Positions 17,545 to 25,165 of a DNA stretch of 64,000 bases are shown in pieces. Every line of letters starts with the position of its first letter. The stretch's first letter is position 1. This stretch comes from Caenibius sp. WL (GTDB lineage Bacteria > Pseudomonadota > Alphaproteobacteria > Sphingomonadales > Sphingomonadaceae): positions 632,501 through 696,500 of the forward strand of contig NZ_CP081844.1 in NCBI RefSeq assembly GCF_019803445.1. The letters run 5' to 3'. The position numbers were made by a program, and so were the translations under genes. Under the pieces are notes generated by a model that was not told the origin of the DNA, did no database searches, and was given only the letters and a program-made list of their open reading frames with translations.

Positions 17545-18615
17545 TTATTTCAGCAAGTGCCCCGAACGGTCGCGCTTGGTCGCCAGATAGTGGGCGTTGT
17601 GCGGATTGGGCGGCAACTCGTGGGGAACGCGTTCGGCAATCGCCACCCCTTCGGCCGCCAGCGCATCGACTTTGGCCGGATTGTTCGTCATCAGCCGGAT
17701 GGCATTGACCCCCAGCAGCGCGAGCATCCGCGCCGCGACGGGGAAATCGCGCGCTTCATCGGGCAGGCCCAGCCGGCGGTTGGCGTCCACCGTGTCGAAG
17801 CCCTGATCCTGCAGGCGATAGGCGCGCAGCTTGTTGATCAGCCCGATCCCGCGCCCTTCCTGCCGCAAGTACAGCAGCACGCCCCAGCCGCCCTGCTCCG
17901 CCTCTGCCGCCATGGCGCGCAGCGCGGCATCGAGTTGCGGCCCGCAATCGCATTTCAGACTGCCGAGGATATCCCCCGTCAGGCATTCGGAATGAAGCCG
18001 GACCAGCGGCGCACGGTCGGCCGATTGCTGCCCGATGACCAGCGCGACATGTTCGCGCAGATCGTCGGCGCTGCGGAAAGCGACGATTTCGGCCGATTCG
18101 CAGGCCGCCACCGGCAGGCGCGCACGGGTGGCGATAGTGAGGCGGGCGGTATCCTTCCACGCGGCGAGATCGCCGGCGGCCACCGGCTGCGCTTCGCCCG
18201 CACCGGCCGGATCGACCAGGAACGCGGGCAGCACCCCGGCCAGCCGGGCCAGTTCCATCGCCGCCGTCGCCGTGTCTCGCCAGGCGAGCGTTTCGGCCAG
18301 GAACGGCCCTTTGAGCGGATTGCCGAGATCGAGCGCCGGGTCCGCGATCGGCCGCGCGCTGGCCAGCGTGAACGGTTCCGCGCCCCGGATCAGCACCGGG
18401 GCATGGAGCTCTGCCGCCTCGCGCTGGTTGGCGAGCTTGAGCGTGGCCGCGCGGGCGGCGGAAATCAGCATTTCGCCCGCTTCGGCCCCGGTGGCGATAG
18501 CGGTTTCCACCGGCAGCAGCACCGGGCCCTGTTCCATGGCCAGCGGCCAGCCGTGGCGCAGCGCATCGATCGCCTGCGCCACGCGGCGGGCGCCGCTGGG
18601 CGGCGTGATGCTCAC
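17545..18615 (-). CDS. ribA: GTP cyclohydrolase II, with a degenerate RibB-like N-terminal domain
   Basis: Opens GTP to 2,5-diamino-6-ribosylamino-pyrimidinone phosphate, the first riboflavin step. In this 356-residue protein the C-terminal ~200 residues are the GCH II domain. They hold the zinc cysteines in SECLTGDILGSLKCDCGPQ and the catalytic LRQEGRGIGLINKLRAY. The first ~150 residues (RRVAQAIDALRHGWPLAM) align by eye with the start of DHBP synthase (RibB), but the acidic DxEDRENEGD catalytic loop is absent, so that half is likely inactive. The start is a GTG overlapping the xthA stop (GTGA), so the two genes are cotranscribed. Confidence 0.9.
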   Translation of the reverse strand: MSITPPSGARRVAQAIDALRHGWPLAMEQGPVLLPVETAIATGAEAGEMLISAARAATLKLANQREAAELHAPVLIRGAEPFTLASARPIADPALDLGNPLKGPFLAETLAWRDTATAAMELARLAGVLPAFLVDPAGAGEAQPVAAGDLAAWKDTARLTIATRARLPVAACESAEIVAFRSADDLREHVALVIGQQSADRAPLVRLHSECLTGDILGSLKCDCGPQLDAALRAMAAEAEQGGWGVLLYLRQEGRGIGLINKLRAYRLQDQGFDTVDANRRLGLPDEARDFPVAARMLALLGVNAIRLMTNNPAKVDALAAEGVAIAERVPHELPPNPHNAHYLATKRDRSGHLLK

Positions 18616-19403
18616 AGAGTGAAATCCGTGATCAACGGTATGTGGTCGCTCGGCTGGTCCCACCGCCGGGTTTCCTCGACGAAGCGGTGGGCGATGGACT
18701 GCGCGGCGAGATCGGGCGAGGCCCACATATGGTCGAGCCTGCGGCCCTGATCCTTCTGCCGCCAGTAGGAGCGATAGCTCCACCACGAGTAATTCCGTTC
18801 CGGCGCGGGGATATGCTTGCGCCCGAGATCGACCCAGCCGTGCGCATCGGCGAGGCGGCCCAGCGTTTCGACTTCGACCGGAGTGTGGCTGACGACTTTG
18901 AGCAGCGCCTTGTGGCTGTAGACGTCGCATTCCAGCGGGGCGATGTTGAAATCGCCGACCAGCAGCGTCGGCCGATCTAGCTTTTCGGACCACCGCGTCA
19001 TCCGTTCGATGAAATCCAGCTTCTGCCCGAACTTGGGATTGACCGTGCGATCGGGAATGTCGCCGCCCGCCGGGATATAGACGTTTTCCAGCACCATCCC
19101 CTGCCCGGGGCCGAGCAGTTCGACACCCACATGGCGGGCTTCGCCGTTGTCCTGCCAGTCGTTGCGGCTGTATTCGCGCAAGGGGATGCGGCTGACCGTG
19201 GCCACGCCGTGATAGCCCTTCTGCCCGTGCACGGCGCGATGGGTGTAGCCCAGCCGTTCGAACATATCGTGCGGGAACAGGGTCTCCGCGACCTTGATTT
19301 CCTGCAGGCACAACACATCGGGCGCCTGTTCGGTGAGAAAGCGTTCGACCTGATCGATCCGCAACCGGACCGAATTGATATTCCAAGTGGCAATGGTGAC
19401 CAT
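18612..19403 (-). CDS. xthA: Exodeoxyribonuclease III
   Basis: An AP endonuclease and 3'-phosphatase/exonuclease for base-excision repair. At 263 residues it is full length. Motifs of the exonuclease III fold are all present: IATWNINSVR at the start, LCLQEIKV with the metal-binding Glu, GDFNIAPLECDVYS, and the C-terminal SDHIPLITDF catalytic Asp-His. The ATG follows a non-coding stretch that includes a palindromic repeat. It overlaps ribA by 4 bp downstream. Confidence 0.95.
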   Translation of the reverse strand: MVTIATWNINSVRLRIDQVERFLTEQAPDVLCLQEIKVAETLFPHDMFERLGYTHRAVHGQKGYHGVATVSRIPLREYSRNDWQDNGEARHVGVELLGPGQGMVLENVYIPAGGDIPDRTVNPKFGQKLDFIERMTRWSEKLDRPTLLVGDFNIAPLECDVYSHKALLKVVSHTPVEVETLGRLADAHGWVDLGRKHIPAPERNYSWWSYRSYWRQKDQGRRLDHMWASPDLAAQSIAHRFVEETRRWDQPSDHIPLITDFTL

Positions 19404-19418
19404 GGACAGGGCTTTAGA

Positions 19419-19464
19419 GCATCGCGCGCAAAAGTGGGAACCGGTTTTGCGCAAAAAGCGATGC
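19419..19464. repeat. REP-like palindromic repeat, full copy
   Basis: Nested inverted repeats: GCATCGC / GCGATGC as outer arms and GCGCAAAA / TTTTGCGC as inner arms around GTGGGAACCG. The core AAAAGTGGGAACCGGTTTT is of a kind I recall being scattered between genes in sphingomonads. It would fold as a hairpin in single-stranded DNA or RNA. Confidence 0.65.
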
Positions 19465-19477
19465 GGCGAGAGAACGA

Positions 19478-19509
19478 GCATCGGACGCAAAAGTGGGAAC
19501 TGGGCGATG
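19478..19509. repeat. REP-like palindromic repeat, partial copy
   Basis: The shared core GACGCAAAAGTGGGAACTGGG is flanked by GCATCG and CGATGG. It looks like a shortened or decayed second copy of the neighbouring 46-bp element, 13 bp away. Confidence 0.55.
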
Positions 19510-19601
19510 GCTGCTGGCAGCAGGTCGGCCGAACTCCGGCTTCCACCGCCCGGCACGCGTTCGACAAGCTGGAGAGGAGCGGAGAGCGGGGCAATCCCCG
19601 A

Positions 19602-19730
19602 AAAACGTAAACCCTCGCCCCGGGGGCAAATAGGGGCGAGGGTTCGTTCGAGCGTTCGTCACGCTACCAAGGCGGTCTTGGGGAAGAGGCTAGGGCAACA
19701 GGGGGGAAACCCGCCTCGATCCGCCTTGTG
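19602..19730 (-). ncRNA. Candidate structured small RNA ending in a terminator
   Basis: On the minus strand three hairpins follow one another. The first is a long two-part stem (CAAGGCGG/CCGCCTTG enclosing GAGGC/GCCTC), the second is AGCGT/ACGCT, and the third is a 10-bp CCCTCGCCCC/GGGGCGAGGG stem followed by TTTACGTTTTT. The spacing after lolA (about 90 bp) allows either an independent RNA or a long lolA 3' end. No good -35 is visible, and I could not match it to 6S, SRP or RNase P RNA. Confidence 0.35.
19612..19642 (-). terminator. Intrinsic terminator
   Basis: A perfect 10-bp stem (CCCTCGCCCC / GGGGCGAGGG) with an 11-nt loop, followed on the minus strand by GTTTACGTTTTT. It would end transcripts coming from lolA or from a small RNA in the gap. 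Confidence 0.7.
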
Positions 19731-19819
19731 GGACTATAGATAGGGTAAGGAGGCTTGCTCTTCTATGAACAGGCATTCACGTTTTGCCGTATCGCCTGCA
19801 CATTGCCGCGACCGCCCGT

Positions 19820-20488
19820 TTACCCTGTGCGACGACCCGTGCGGCGGGGATCGCGATAGGTAAACGTGCTGTCCGCCACCGCCATGCCGTAGCGCTGATT
19901 CGAAAGGCGGATCGTGGTGCGCTTGTTCTGCGAATCGAGCGCGACCCAGCTGACCAGTTCCATGCCGCCCGGCGCGCTGCCATCGCGCATGAAAATCAGC
20001 GTGATGCGGCCGTATTCGGGGCGCTTGGGATCGCGCACTTCGATGCTGACGACGCCCGGATTGCCGGTGGGAACCAGCTTGCCATAGCGGGCGACATCGC
20101 GGCTGGGATCGAGCAGCGCGCCCAGCGGGCTGTTCTTGATCGGCCAGCGCTGGACCTGCCGGACTTCGTAATCGATCATGGTCAGAGCCTTGCCGTCGCT
20201 GACGATCAGCATCGGCACGCTCTTTTCATATTCGAATCGAATCTTGCCCGGCCGCTTCAGCGTCAGCACGCCCGAAATGCTCTGCCCGCTGCGATCGGTC
20301 TGGACGAAATTGGCCTGCATGGTGGAAATGGCGCGCAAGGCGCTCACCGCGCGGTCGAGATCGCCGCTTTGCGCCGTCTGCGCGGCCAGCGGCGGCGCGA
20401 CAAGCGTTGCAGCGGGAACGGCCACGGCGGTCAGTGCCGCCATGGCCCAGCGAATCAGCCTGTTCGAAGATGTCATCAAGTCGTTCAT
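19820..20488 (-). CDS. lolA: Outer-membrane lipoprotein carrier protein LolA
   Basis: A periplasmic chaperone that takes lipoproteins from the inner-membrane LolCDE complex to the outer membrane. The 222-residue precursor has a signal peptide (LIRWAMAALTAVAVPAATLV ... PLAAQ). The LolA half-barrel follows, with TMQANFVQTDRSGQSISGVL and LKRPGKIRFEYE, the region that defines the family. ATG 20488 was chosen for the AAAGGG three bases before it. Several predicted lipoproteins in the window would be its cargo. Confidence 0.92.
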   Translation of the reverse strand: MNDLMTSSNRLIRWAMAALTAVAVPAATLVAPPLAAQTAQSGDLDRAVSALRAISTMQANFVQTDRSGQSISGVLTLKRPGKIRFEYEKSVPMLIVSDGKALTMIDYEVRQVQRWPIKNSPLGALLDPSRDVARYGKLVPTGNPGVVSIEVRDPKRPEYGRITLIFMRDGSAPGGMELVSWVALDSQNKRTTIRLSNQRYGMAVADSTFTYRDPRRTGRRTG

Positions 20489-20561
20489 GCCCTTTGCGCT
20501 ACGAATGCGGAAAAGCACTAATGTAGCGGGCTTGAACTTGGTGTGAACCCGGTGAAGGTCC

Positions 20562-20729
20562 TTACTTGATCTTGGCTTCCTTGAATTCCACGTGCTTGCG
20601 CGCAACCGGATCGTACTTACGGAAAGTGAGCTTTTCCGTGATGTTGCGCGGATTTTTCTTGGTCACGTAGAAGAAGCCGGTGTCGGCGGTGGAGACCAGC
20701 TTGATCTTGACGGTTGCGGGCTTCGCCAT
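20562..20729 (-). CDS. rpmG: Ribosomal protein bL33
   Basis: A 55-residue protein of the large ribosomal subunit. The reading frame [20 protein letters not shown] continues with [20 protein letters not shown] and ends in VEFKEAKIK. Length and sequence match the Cys-less alphaproteobacterial form, which lacks the CxxC zinc pairs of other L33 proteins and so does not need zinc. It lies upstream of lolA on the same strand, 73 bp apart. Confidence 0.95.
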   Translation of the reverse strand: MAKPATVKIKLVSTADTGFFYVTKKNPRNITEKLTFRKYDPVARKHVEFKEAKIK

Positions 20730-20888
20730 GGCGTATTCCTAAATTCCTGTAAGGCCGGTCTGTGGCCGAAAAAATATGAAAGCGGCGCACGCGGCACCGC
20801 CCCTACAGGGCCGGGCCATTGCGACAGGCCGGGGGAAAAGTCAAGCGAGGGTGACCCTGATCGCAGTTTCGTCTGCGGCCCTGCGGCT

Positions 20889-21299
20889 CTACCAGTCCAC
20901 TTTGCCGCGATTGGCTTTCACCGTGCCGCGGATTTTCTTGCCGTCGAGCCGTTTCTGCTTGCCCACACGGTTCAATTGCGACTTCTTGCGCTTGGCGGGC
21001 GTGATTTCCGCCTTGGCGATCAGATCGGCCAGGCGCGCGCGGGCTTCGGCCCGATTCGCTTCCTGCGTGCGGTGGGTGCGCGCGGTCAGCACGATTTCGC
21101 CCCGCGCGGTCATCCTGCTGCCCGCCAGCGCTTTCAACCGGTGGAACACCGGCGGCGGCAGGCGCAGCGCGAAGACATCCAGCCGCAATTGCACGGCGGT
21201 GGCCACCTTGTTGACGTTCTGCCCGCCGGGGCCGGAAGAGGCGATGAAGCTTTCTTCCGCCAGCGCCAGCGCGCGGGGCACGGCGCTGTTCTCGCTCAC
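20889..21299 (-). CDS. arfB: Alternative ribosome-rescue peptidyl-tRNA hydrolase ArfB
   Basis: Releases nascent chains from ribosomes stalled without a stop codon. The 136-residue protein has the catalytic GGQ in SSGPGGQNVNKVATAVQLR near residue 26. A basic C-terminal tail (AKRKKSQLNRVGKQKR, then KKIRG) enters the empty mRNA channel in this family. The short length separates it from true release factors. The start is a GTG with GAGGCAGGC before it. It is the last gene of a run that begins with pabBC. Confidence 0.92.
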   Translation of the reverse strand: MSENSAVPRALALAEESFIASSGPGGQNVNKVATAVQLRLDVFALRLPPPVFHRLKALAGSRMTARGEIVLTARTHRTQEANRAEARARLADLIAKAEITPAKRKKSQLNRVGKQKRLDGKKIRGTVKANRGKVDW

Positions 21300-21318
21300 G
21301 CCTGCCTCATTTCCGGCC

Positions 21319-21990
21319 TCATGCCGGGGCGTCGGCCCCGTCCAGCGCGATTCCCAGCGCAAGGAAATCGGCGGGCAGGGGTGCCACGGCGGTAATCGGC
21401 GGCTTGCCGTCGCGGGGAAGGGACAGCGCGCGGGCGTGGAGCATGGTGCGCCCGGCGCGCGGATCGGCCCGGCCATAGACCGGATCACCCAGCAGCGCGT
21501 GGCCGAGGCCCGCCGCCGCATGGACGCGAATCTGGTGGGTGCGCCCGGTCAGCGGGCGGAACTCCACAGCTGTCAGCCCCCGGTGCACCGCCAGCCGCCG
21601 CCAGTGGGTGATGGAAGGCTTGCCCTTCTTCGCCGGGATCATTTTCCAGCCCCCGCTGGCCGAACTGATCTTGGAAAGGGACAATTCGATCGTCCCTTCC
21701 TCCGATGCCACTTCACCCGCGACGAGGCCGATATAGACCTTTTCCACCTGCCGCGCTTCGAACGCGGCGGCAAAGCGTTTCAGCGCGCGCGGATTGCGGG
21801 CCAGCAGCAGGCAGCCGGACGTGTCGGTGTCGATCCGGTGTGCGGGGGCAGGCGGGCGCTGGAAGCCGAGCTTGAGCGCTTCCAGATGGTCTTCCAGACT
21901 GGCGCCGCCCTTGCGCGGGCGTTCGATGGGCAGGCCGCCCGGTTTGTCGATCACCAGCGCTTCGCCGTCTTCGAACAGGATGCGGGACAT
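21319..21990 (-). CDS. RluA-family pseudouridine synthase
   Basis: Converts specific uridines of rRNA or tRNA to pseudouridine. In this 223-residue protein the catalytic Asp is in HRIDTDTSGCLLLARN, the RluA signature. Later motifs are EKVYIGLVAGEV and PLTGRTHQIRVHAAAGLGHALLGDPVYG. There is no S4 domain. I chose the ATG preceded by GGTGGA; a GTG at 22011 overlapping the previous stop (GTGA) is an alternative that adds seven residues. The target uridine is not deducible. Confidence 0.88.
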   Translation of the reverse strand: MSRILFEDGEALVIDKPGGLPIERPRKGGASLEDHLEALKLGFQRPPAPAHRIDTDTSGCLLLARNPRALKRFAAAFEARQVEKVYIGLVAGEVASEEGTIELSLSKISSASGGWKMIPAKKGKPSITHWRRLAVHRGLTAVEFRPLTGRTHQIRVHAAAGLGHALLGDPVYGRADPRAGRTMLHARALSLPRDGKPPITAVAPLPADFLALGIALDGADAPA

Positions 21991-22007
21991 AAGGTCCACC
22001 GGGCCGC

Positions 22008-23183
22008 TCACGCCAGCGCCCCGGCGATTCGGGCCAGGGCTTCGTCCAGCACCGCATCGTCGGCGGCGAAGCTGATCCGGAAGCCGTCCTTCCCGCCGAA
22101 AGCCGAAGCGGCGACCACGGCGACCCCGTGATCGAGCAGATGCAGCGCCAGTTGCCCGTCATCGCCGAACCGCTCCATCAACGGCGCGGCGTCGATATAG
22201 CAGTAGAACGCGCCATCGGGCGTGGGGGTGGAAAGGCCGGGCACCGCGTTGATCGCGGCCACCACCTTGTCGCGCCGCGTGCGGAACCGTTCGCGCCAGT
22301 CGGCGAGGAAATCCTGCGGCCCTTCGAACGCCGCCGCCGCCGCCGCCTGGCTGATCGAACAGGGATTGCCGGTGGAATTGGATTGCAGCCGCACCATGCC
22401 GTCGATCAGCCATTGCGGCCCGGTGGCGACGCCGATGCGGAAGCCGGTCATCGCGTGGCTCTTGGAAACGCCGGAGACGGTGCAGATCCGGTCCGCCAGA
22501 TCGGGGCACAGCGTGGCCAGCGTGGCATGCGGGGCATCGGTGTAATTGAGCGGGGCGTAGATATCGTCGGACAGCACCATGACTTGCGGATGGCGGCGCA
22601 GCACGGCGCCGATCGCCTGGAGCATCGCGGCGGGATAGACCGCGCCGGTCGGATTGCCGGGGCTGTTGAGCAGCAGCCACCGGGTCGACGGGGTGATGAG
22701 CGCTTCGAAATCGGCGGCATCGAAGCGGAAATTGTCCCGCGCATGGGTGATCAGCGGCACGGCCTTGCCGCCCGCGAAACGGACGATCTGCGGATAGCTG
22801 ACCCACCATGGCACCGGCACGATCACTTCCTCGCCTGCGTTGATCGTGGCCAGCAGCGCGTTGAAGATCGCCTGCTTGCCCCCGTTGCAGACGATCACCC
22901 GCTCTGCTTCGGTGGCGATGCCGAGATCGCGCCGGAAGTGGTGCGCGGCCGCTTCGCGCAGGCGCGCGGTGCCCGCAACCGGGGTGTAGCGCGTCTGCCC
23001 TTCGTCAAGCGCCTGCTTGGCCGCTGCGATCACATGCGGCGGCGTGGCGAAATCGGGTTCGCCGACGGAGAGCGAAATGATGTCGCGCCCCTGTTCGCGC
23101 AGAGCGGTGGCGCGGTCGGTCATCGCATTGGTGCCGGACACCGCGATCCGTTGCAGCGACTGGGACAGACGGGGGAGAGTCAT
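22008..23183 (-). CDS. Pyridoxal-phosphate aminotransferase class I (aspartate aminotransferase-like)
   Basis: A fold-type I transaminase of 391 residues. Motifs are ISLSVGEPDFATPPHV, LLNSPGNPTGAVY, the DDIY segment, and the PLP-binding lysine in SGVSKSHAMTGFRIG. The subfamily resembles AspC/AatA aspartate or aromatic aminotransferases. It overlaps the pabBC stop by 4 bp (ATGA), so it is cotranscribed with the folate gene, but this does not fix the substrate. Aspartate:oxoglutarate transfer is the likeliest role. Confidence 0.87.
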   Translation of the reverse strand: MTLPRLSQSLQRIAVSGTNAMTDRATALREQGRDIISLSVGEPDFATPPHVIAAAKQALDEGQTRYTPVAGTARLREAAAHHFRRDLGIATEAERVIVCNGGKQAIFNALLATINAGEEVIVPVPWWVSYPQIVRFAGGKAVPLITHARDNFRFDAADFEALITPSTRWLLLNSPGNPTGAVYPAAMLQAIGAVLRRHPQVMVLSDDIYAPLNYTDAPHATLATLCPDLADRICTVSGVSKSHAMTGFRIGVATGPQWLIDGMVRLQSNSTGNPCSISQAAAAAAFEGPQDFLADWRERFRTRRDKVVAAINAVPGLSTPTPDGAFYCYIDAAPLMERFGDDGQLALHLLDHGVAVVAASAFGGKDGFRISFAADDAVLDEALARIAGALA

Positions 23184-25015
23184 GACAGCAATTCCGCTTT
23201 CATCAGCCCGCGCAGGGCATTGCCGATCAGGAAACCATCGGCGAGATCGTCGAGAGTGAGGTCCGCCTCGCGCGCCTGGCCCGCTTCGATCAGCGAGCGG
23301 CGCAGCACGCCAGGCAGCAGGCCGAGCGCGGCGGGCGGGGTGCGCAGCACGCCATCGTCTCCGGGGACGAAAATCGTGGTGAAGCTACCTTCGGTCAGCA
23401 GCCCGTCATCGCGCAGGAACAGCGCTTCGGCCGCACCCGCCCCGCGCGCGGTGGTGAGCGCGAGATCGTAGAGCGCGCGGTCGCTGGTCTTGTGGCGCAG
23501 CCGGGTGTCGGCCGGATCGAGCGGCAACGGCAGCAGCGCGCAGCGGACGGGTTCGCCCAGCGGCGCGGGCAAAGGCCCGGCTTCCAGCGCGGTGGCCCCG
23601 CTGCGGGCGAGCATGAGACGGATGCGGGCCGGATGCTCCAGCTCGAAACAGGTGGCATGGATCTGGTTGCGCGCGGCGTGGCGATCGAACGCGAAGCCCA
23701 GCGTGGCCGCGCTCTGCTTGATGCGCTCCAGATGCAGTTCGAGCAATGCGATGCCCTGTTCCGGATCGAAGCGCATGGTTTCGATCAGGTCGCAGGCGGC
23801 GGCGGCAGACTGACGCACGAAATCTCCCTTAATCAGACACTCGCGCCATTCCGGCAGGCATTGCGAATCCGCGACCACCGCCGAGCCCACGCCGAGCACC
23901 GCGCGCCCCGTCCCATTTTCCCCGGGGGAGAGGCGCAATGTGCGGATTGCCACATTGAAGGCCGCACGGCTAGGTCCCTCTGCCGCATCGCCGGTCACGG
24001 GCCGTTCGATCCAGCCGATTGCCCCGCAATAGGGGCCGCGCGGCCGGCTTTCTACCGCATCGATCAGTTCCATCGCGCGAATCTTGGGCGCACCGGTGAT
24101 CGATCCGCAGGGAAACAGCGCGCGGACCACGTCCATCGCCCCTTTGCCGGGCTGCAGCGTGGCGTTGATCGTCGACACCATCTGATGCACGGTGGGATAG
24201 GTTTCGACGGTGAAAGGCGCTTCCACCCGCACGCTGCCCGGTTCGCACACGCGCGACAGGTCGTTGCGCATCAGGTCCACGATCATCAGGTTTTCCGCCC
24301 GGTCCTTCACCGAACGGGCCAGTTCCTCGCGGTGGCTCTCGTCCTGCGCCGTGTCGCGCCCGCGCGGGCGGGTGCCTTTCATCGGCTTGGCCTTGGCCGA
24401 AGCATCGCGCAGCGAAACGAACAGTTCGGGCGAAAAGCTCAGCAGCCAGTGCGATCCGTCGAACACCACCCCGCCATACCCCGCCGCCGCCACCGGGCGG
24501 ATCGTGGCATAGAGCGCCAGCGGATCACCACGATAGCCGCCCGCCAGTGGGAACGTCAGATTGGCCTGATAGATATCGCCCGCTTCGATCGCCGCGCGCA
24601 GCGTGTCGAACATGCTGGCGTAGGCGCCGGGGGACACTTGCGGATCGAGCGGGCCGATCGCGGGCGGAGGATCGCCCTGCGCGCGGGCGGCCAGCCACTG
24701 CGGCATCTGCCCGGCGGGAATGGTTTCGTAGCTATCGAACAGGCCGAGCCACACCAACGGGCCATCGGCGCCGGTGCGGCGTGCGGCGCGTTCGGCCAGC
24801 CGGGGTTCCAGCGCCAGCCCCGCTTCGTAGGCGACATAGCCCGCCAGCGCGCCGCCGCGTTCGGTCAGCGCGGCATCGGCGGCGGCCAGCACGGGGGCGA
24901 CTTCCGCGGGCCTGCGGGCGATGAACAGGGCGCGCGGATCGGTGAACAGGCGCGCATCGCTGGCCCGCTGGGCGCGGGCATCGTCGAGCAGGACAAAGGG
25001 TCGCGGCGCGGACAT
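23180..25015 (-). CDS. pabB-pabC: Fused aminodeoxychorismate synthase component I / 4-amino-4-deoxychorismate lyase
   Basis: Makes p-aminobenzoate for folate from chorismate with a single 611-residue chain. Residues about 1-370 are the chorismate-binding PabB part, with EAGDIYQANLTF, KPMKGTRPRG, LMIVDLMRNDLSR and CGSITGAPKIRAMELID. Residues about 390-611 form a fold-type IV PLP lyase (PabC): LLELHLERIKQSAATLGF, the probable PLP lysine in RHKTSDRALYDLA, and LLTEGSFTTIFV. The glutaminase partner (PabA) is not in the window. The ATG chosen is the first one after the divergent HerA-like gene; a much longer open frame upstream is antisense to that gene. Confidence 0.92.
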   Translation of the reverse strand: MSAPRPFVLLDDARAQRASDARLFTDPRALFIARRPAEVAPVLAAADAALTERGGALAGYVAYEAGLALEPRLAERAARRTGADGPLVWLGLFDSYETIPAGQMPQWLAARAQGDPPPAIGPLDPQVSPGAYASMFDTLRAAIEAGDIYQANLTFPLAGGYRGDPLALYATIRPVAAAGYGGVVFDGSHWLLSFSPELFVSLRDASAKAKPMKGTRPRGRDTAQDESHREELARSVKDRAENLMIVDLMRNDLSRVCEPGSVRVEAPFTVETYPTVHQMVSTINATLQPGKGAMDVVRALFPCGSITGAPKIRAMELIDAVESRPRGPYCGAIGWIERPVTGDAAEGPSRAAFNVAIRTLRLSPGENGTGRAVLGVGSAVVADSQCLPEWRECLIKGDFVRQSAAAACDLIETMRFDPEQGIALLELHLERIKQSAATLGFAFDRHAARNQIHATCFELEHPARIRLMLARSGATALEAGPLPAPLGEPVRCALLPLPLDPADTRLRHKTSDRALYDLALTTARGAGAAEALFLRDDGLLTEGSFTTIFVPGDDGVLRTPPAALGLLPGVLRRSLIEAGQAREADLTLDDLADGFLIGNALRGLMKAELLS

Positions 25016-25165
25016 TCCTGCCGCCTTACCGTGCCGCCGCCGAAAGAAAACCCGTTGCGTGGTTTCGGCGGCGCTGGCCGCTATCCATGCAAGCGTGCTT
25101 GACGGCCATTTGCGCGCGTTCCACACATTGGCCAGCCAATCCGGCAGGGCATGGGACAGGGACGC

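Larger units (their letters stand above)
19404..19819. other. Intergenic region between xthA and lolA
   Basis: About 415 bp without a convincing protein gene. From left to right it holds a full and a partial palindromic repeat (19419-19509), a strong terminator-like hairpin (19612-19642), and two further hairpins up to about 19730. A 32-codon frame from 19764 with an AAGGAGG sequence before it runs antisense into lolA and is not considered real. Confidence 0.6.

Noticed and set aside
19764-19862. A 32-codon frame with AAGGAGG before it
   Set aside because: It overlaps the lolA end in antisense, has no hydrophobic or conserved features, and the spacing to the ATG is too long (11 nt).
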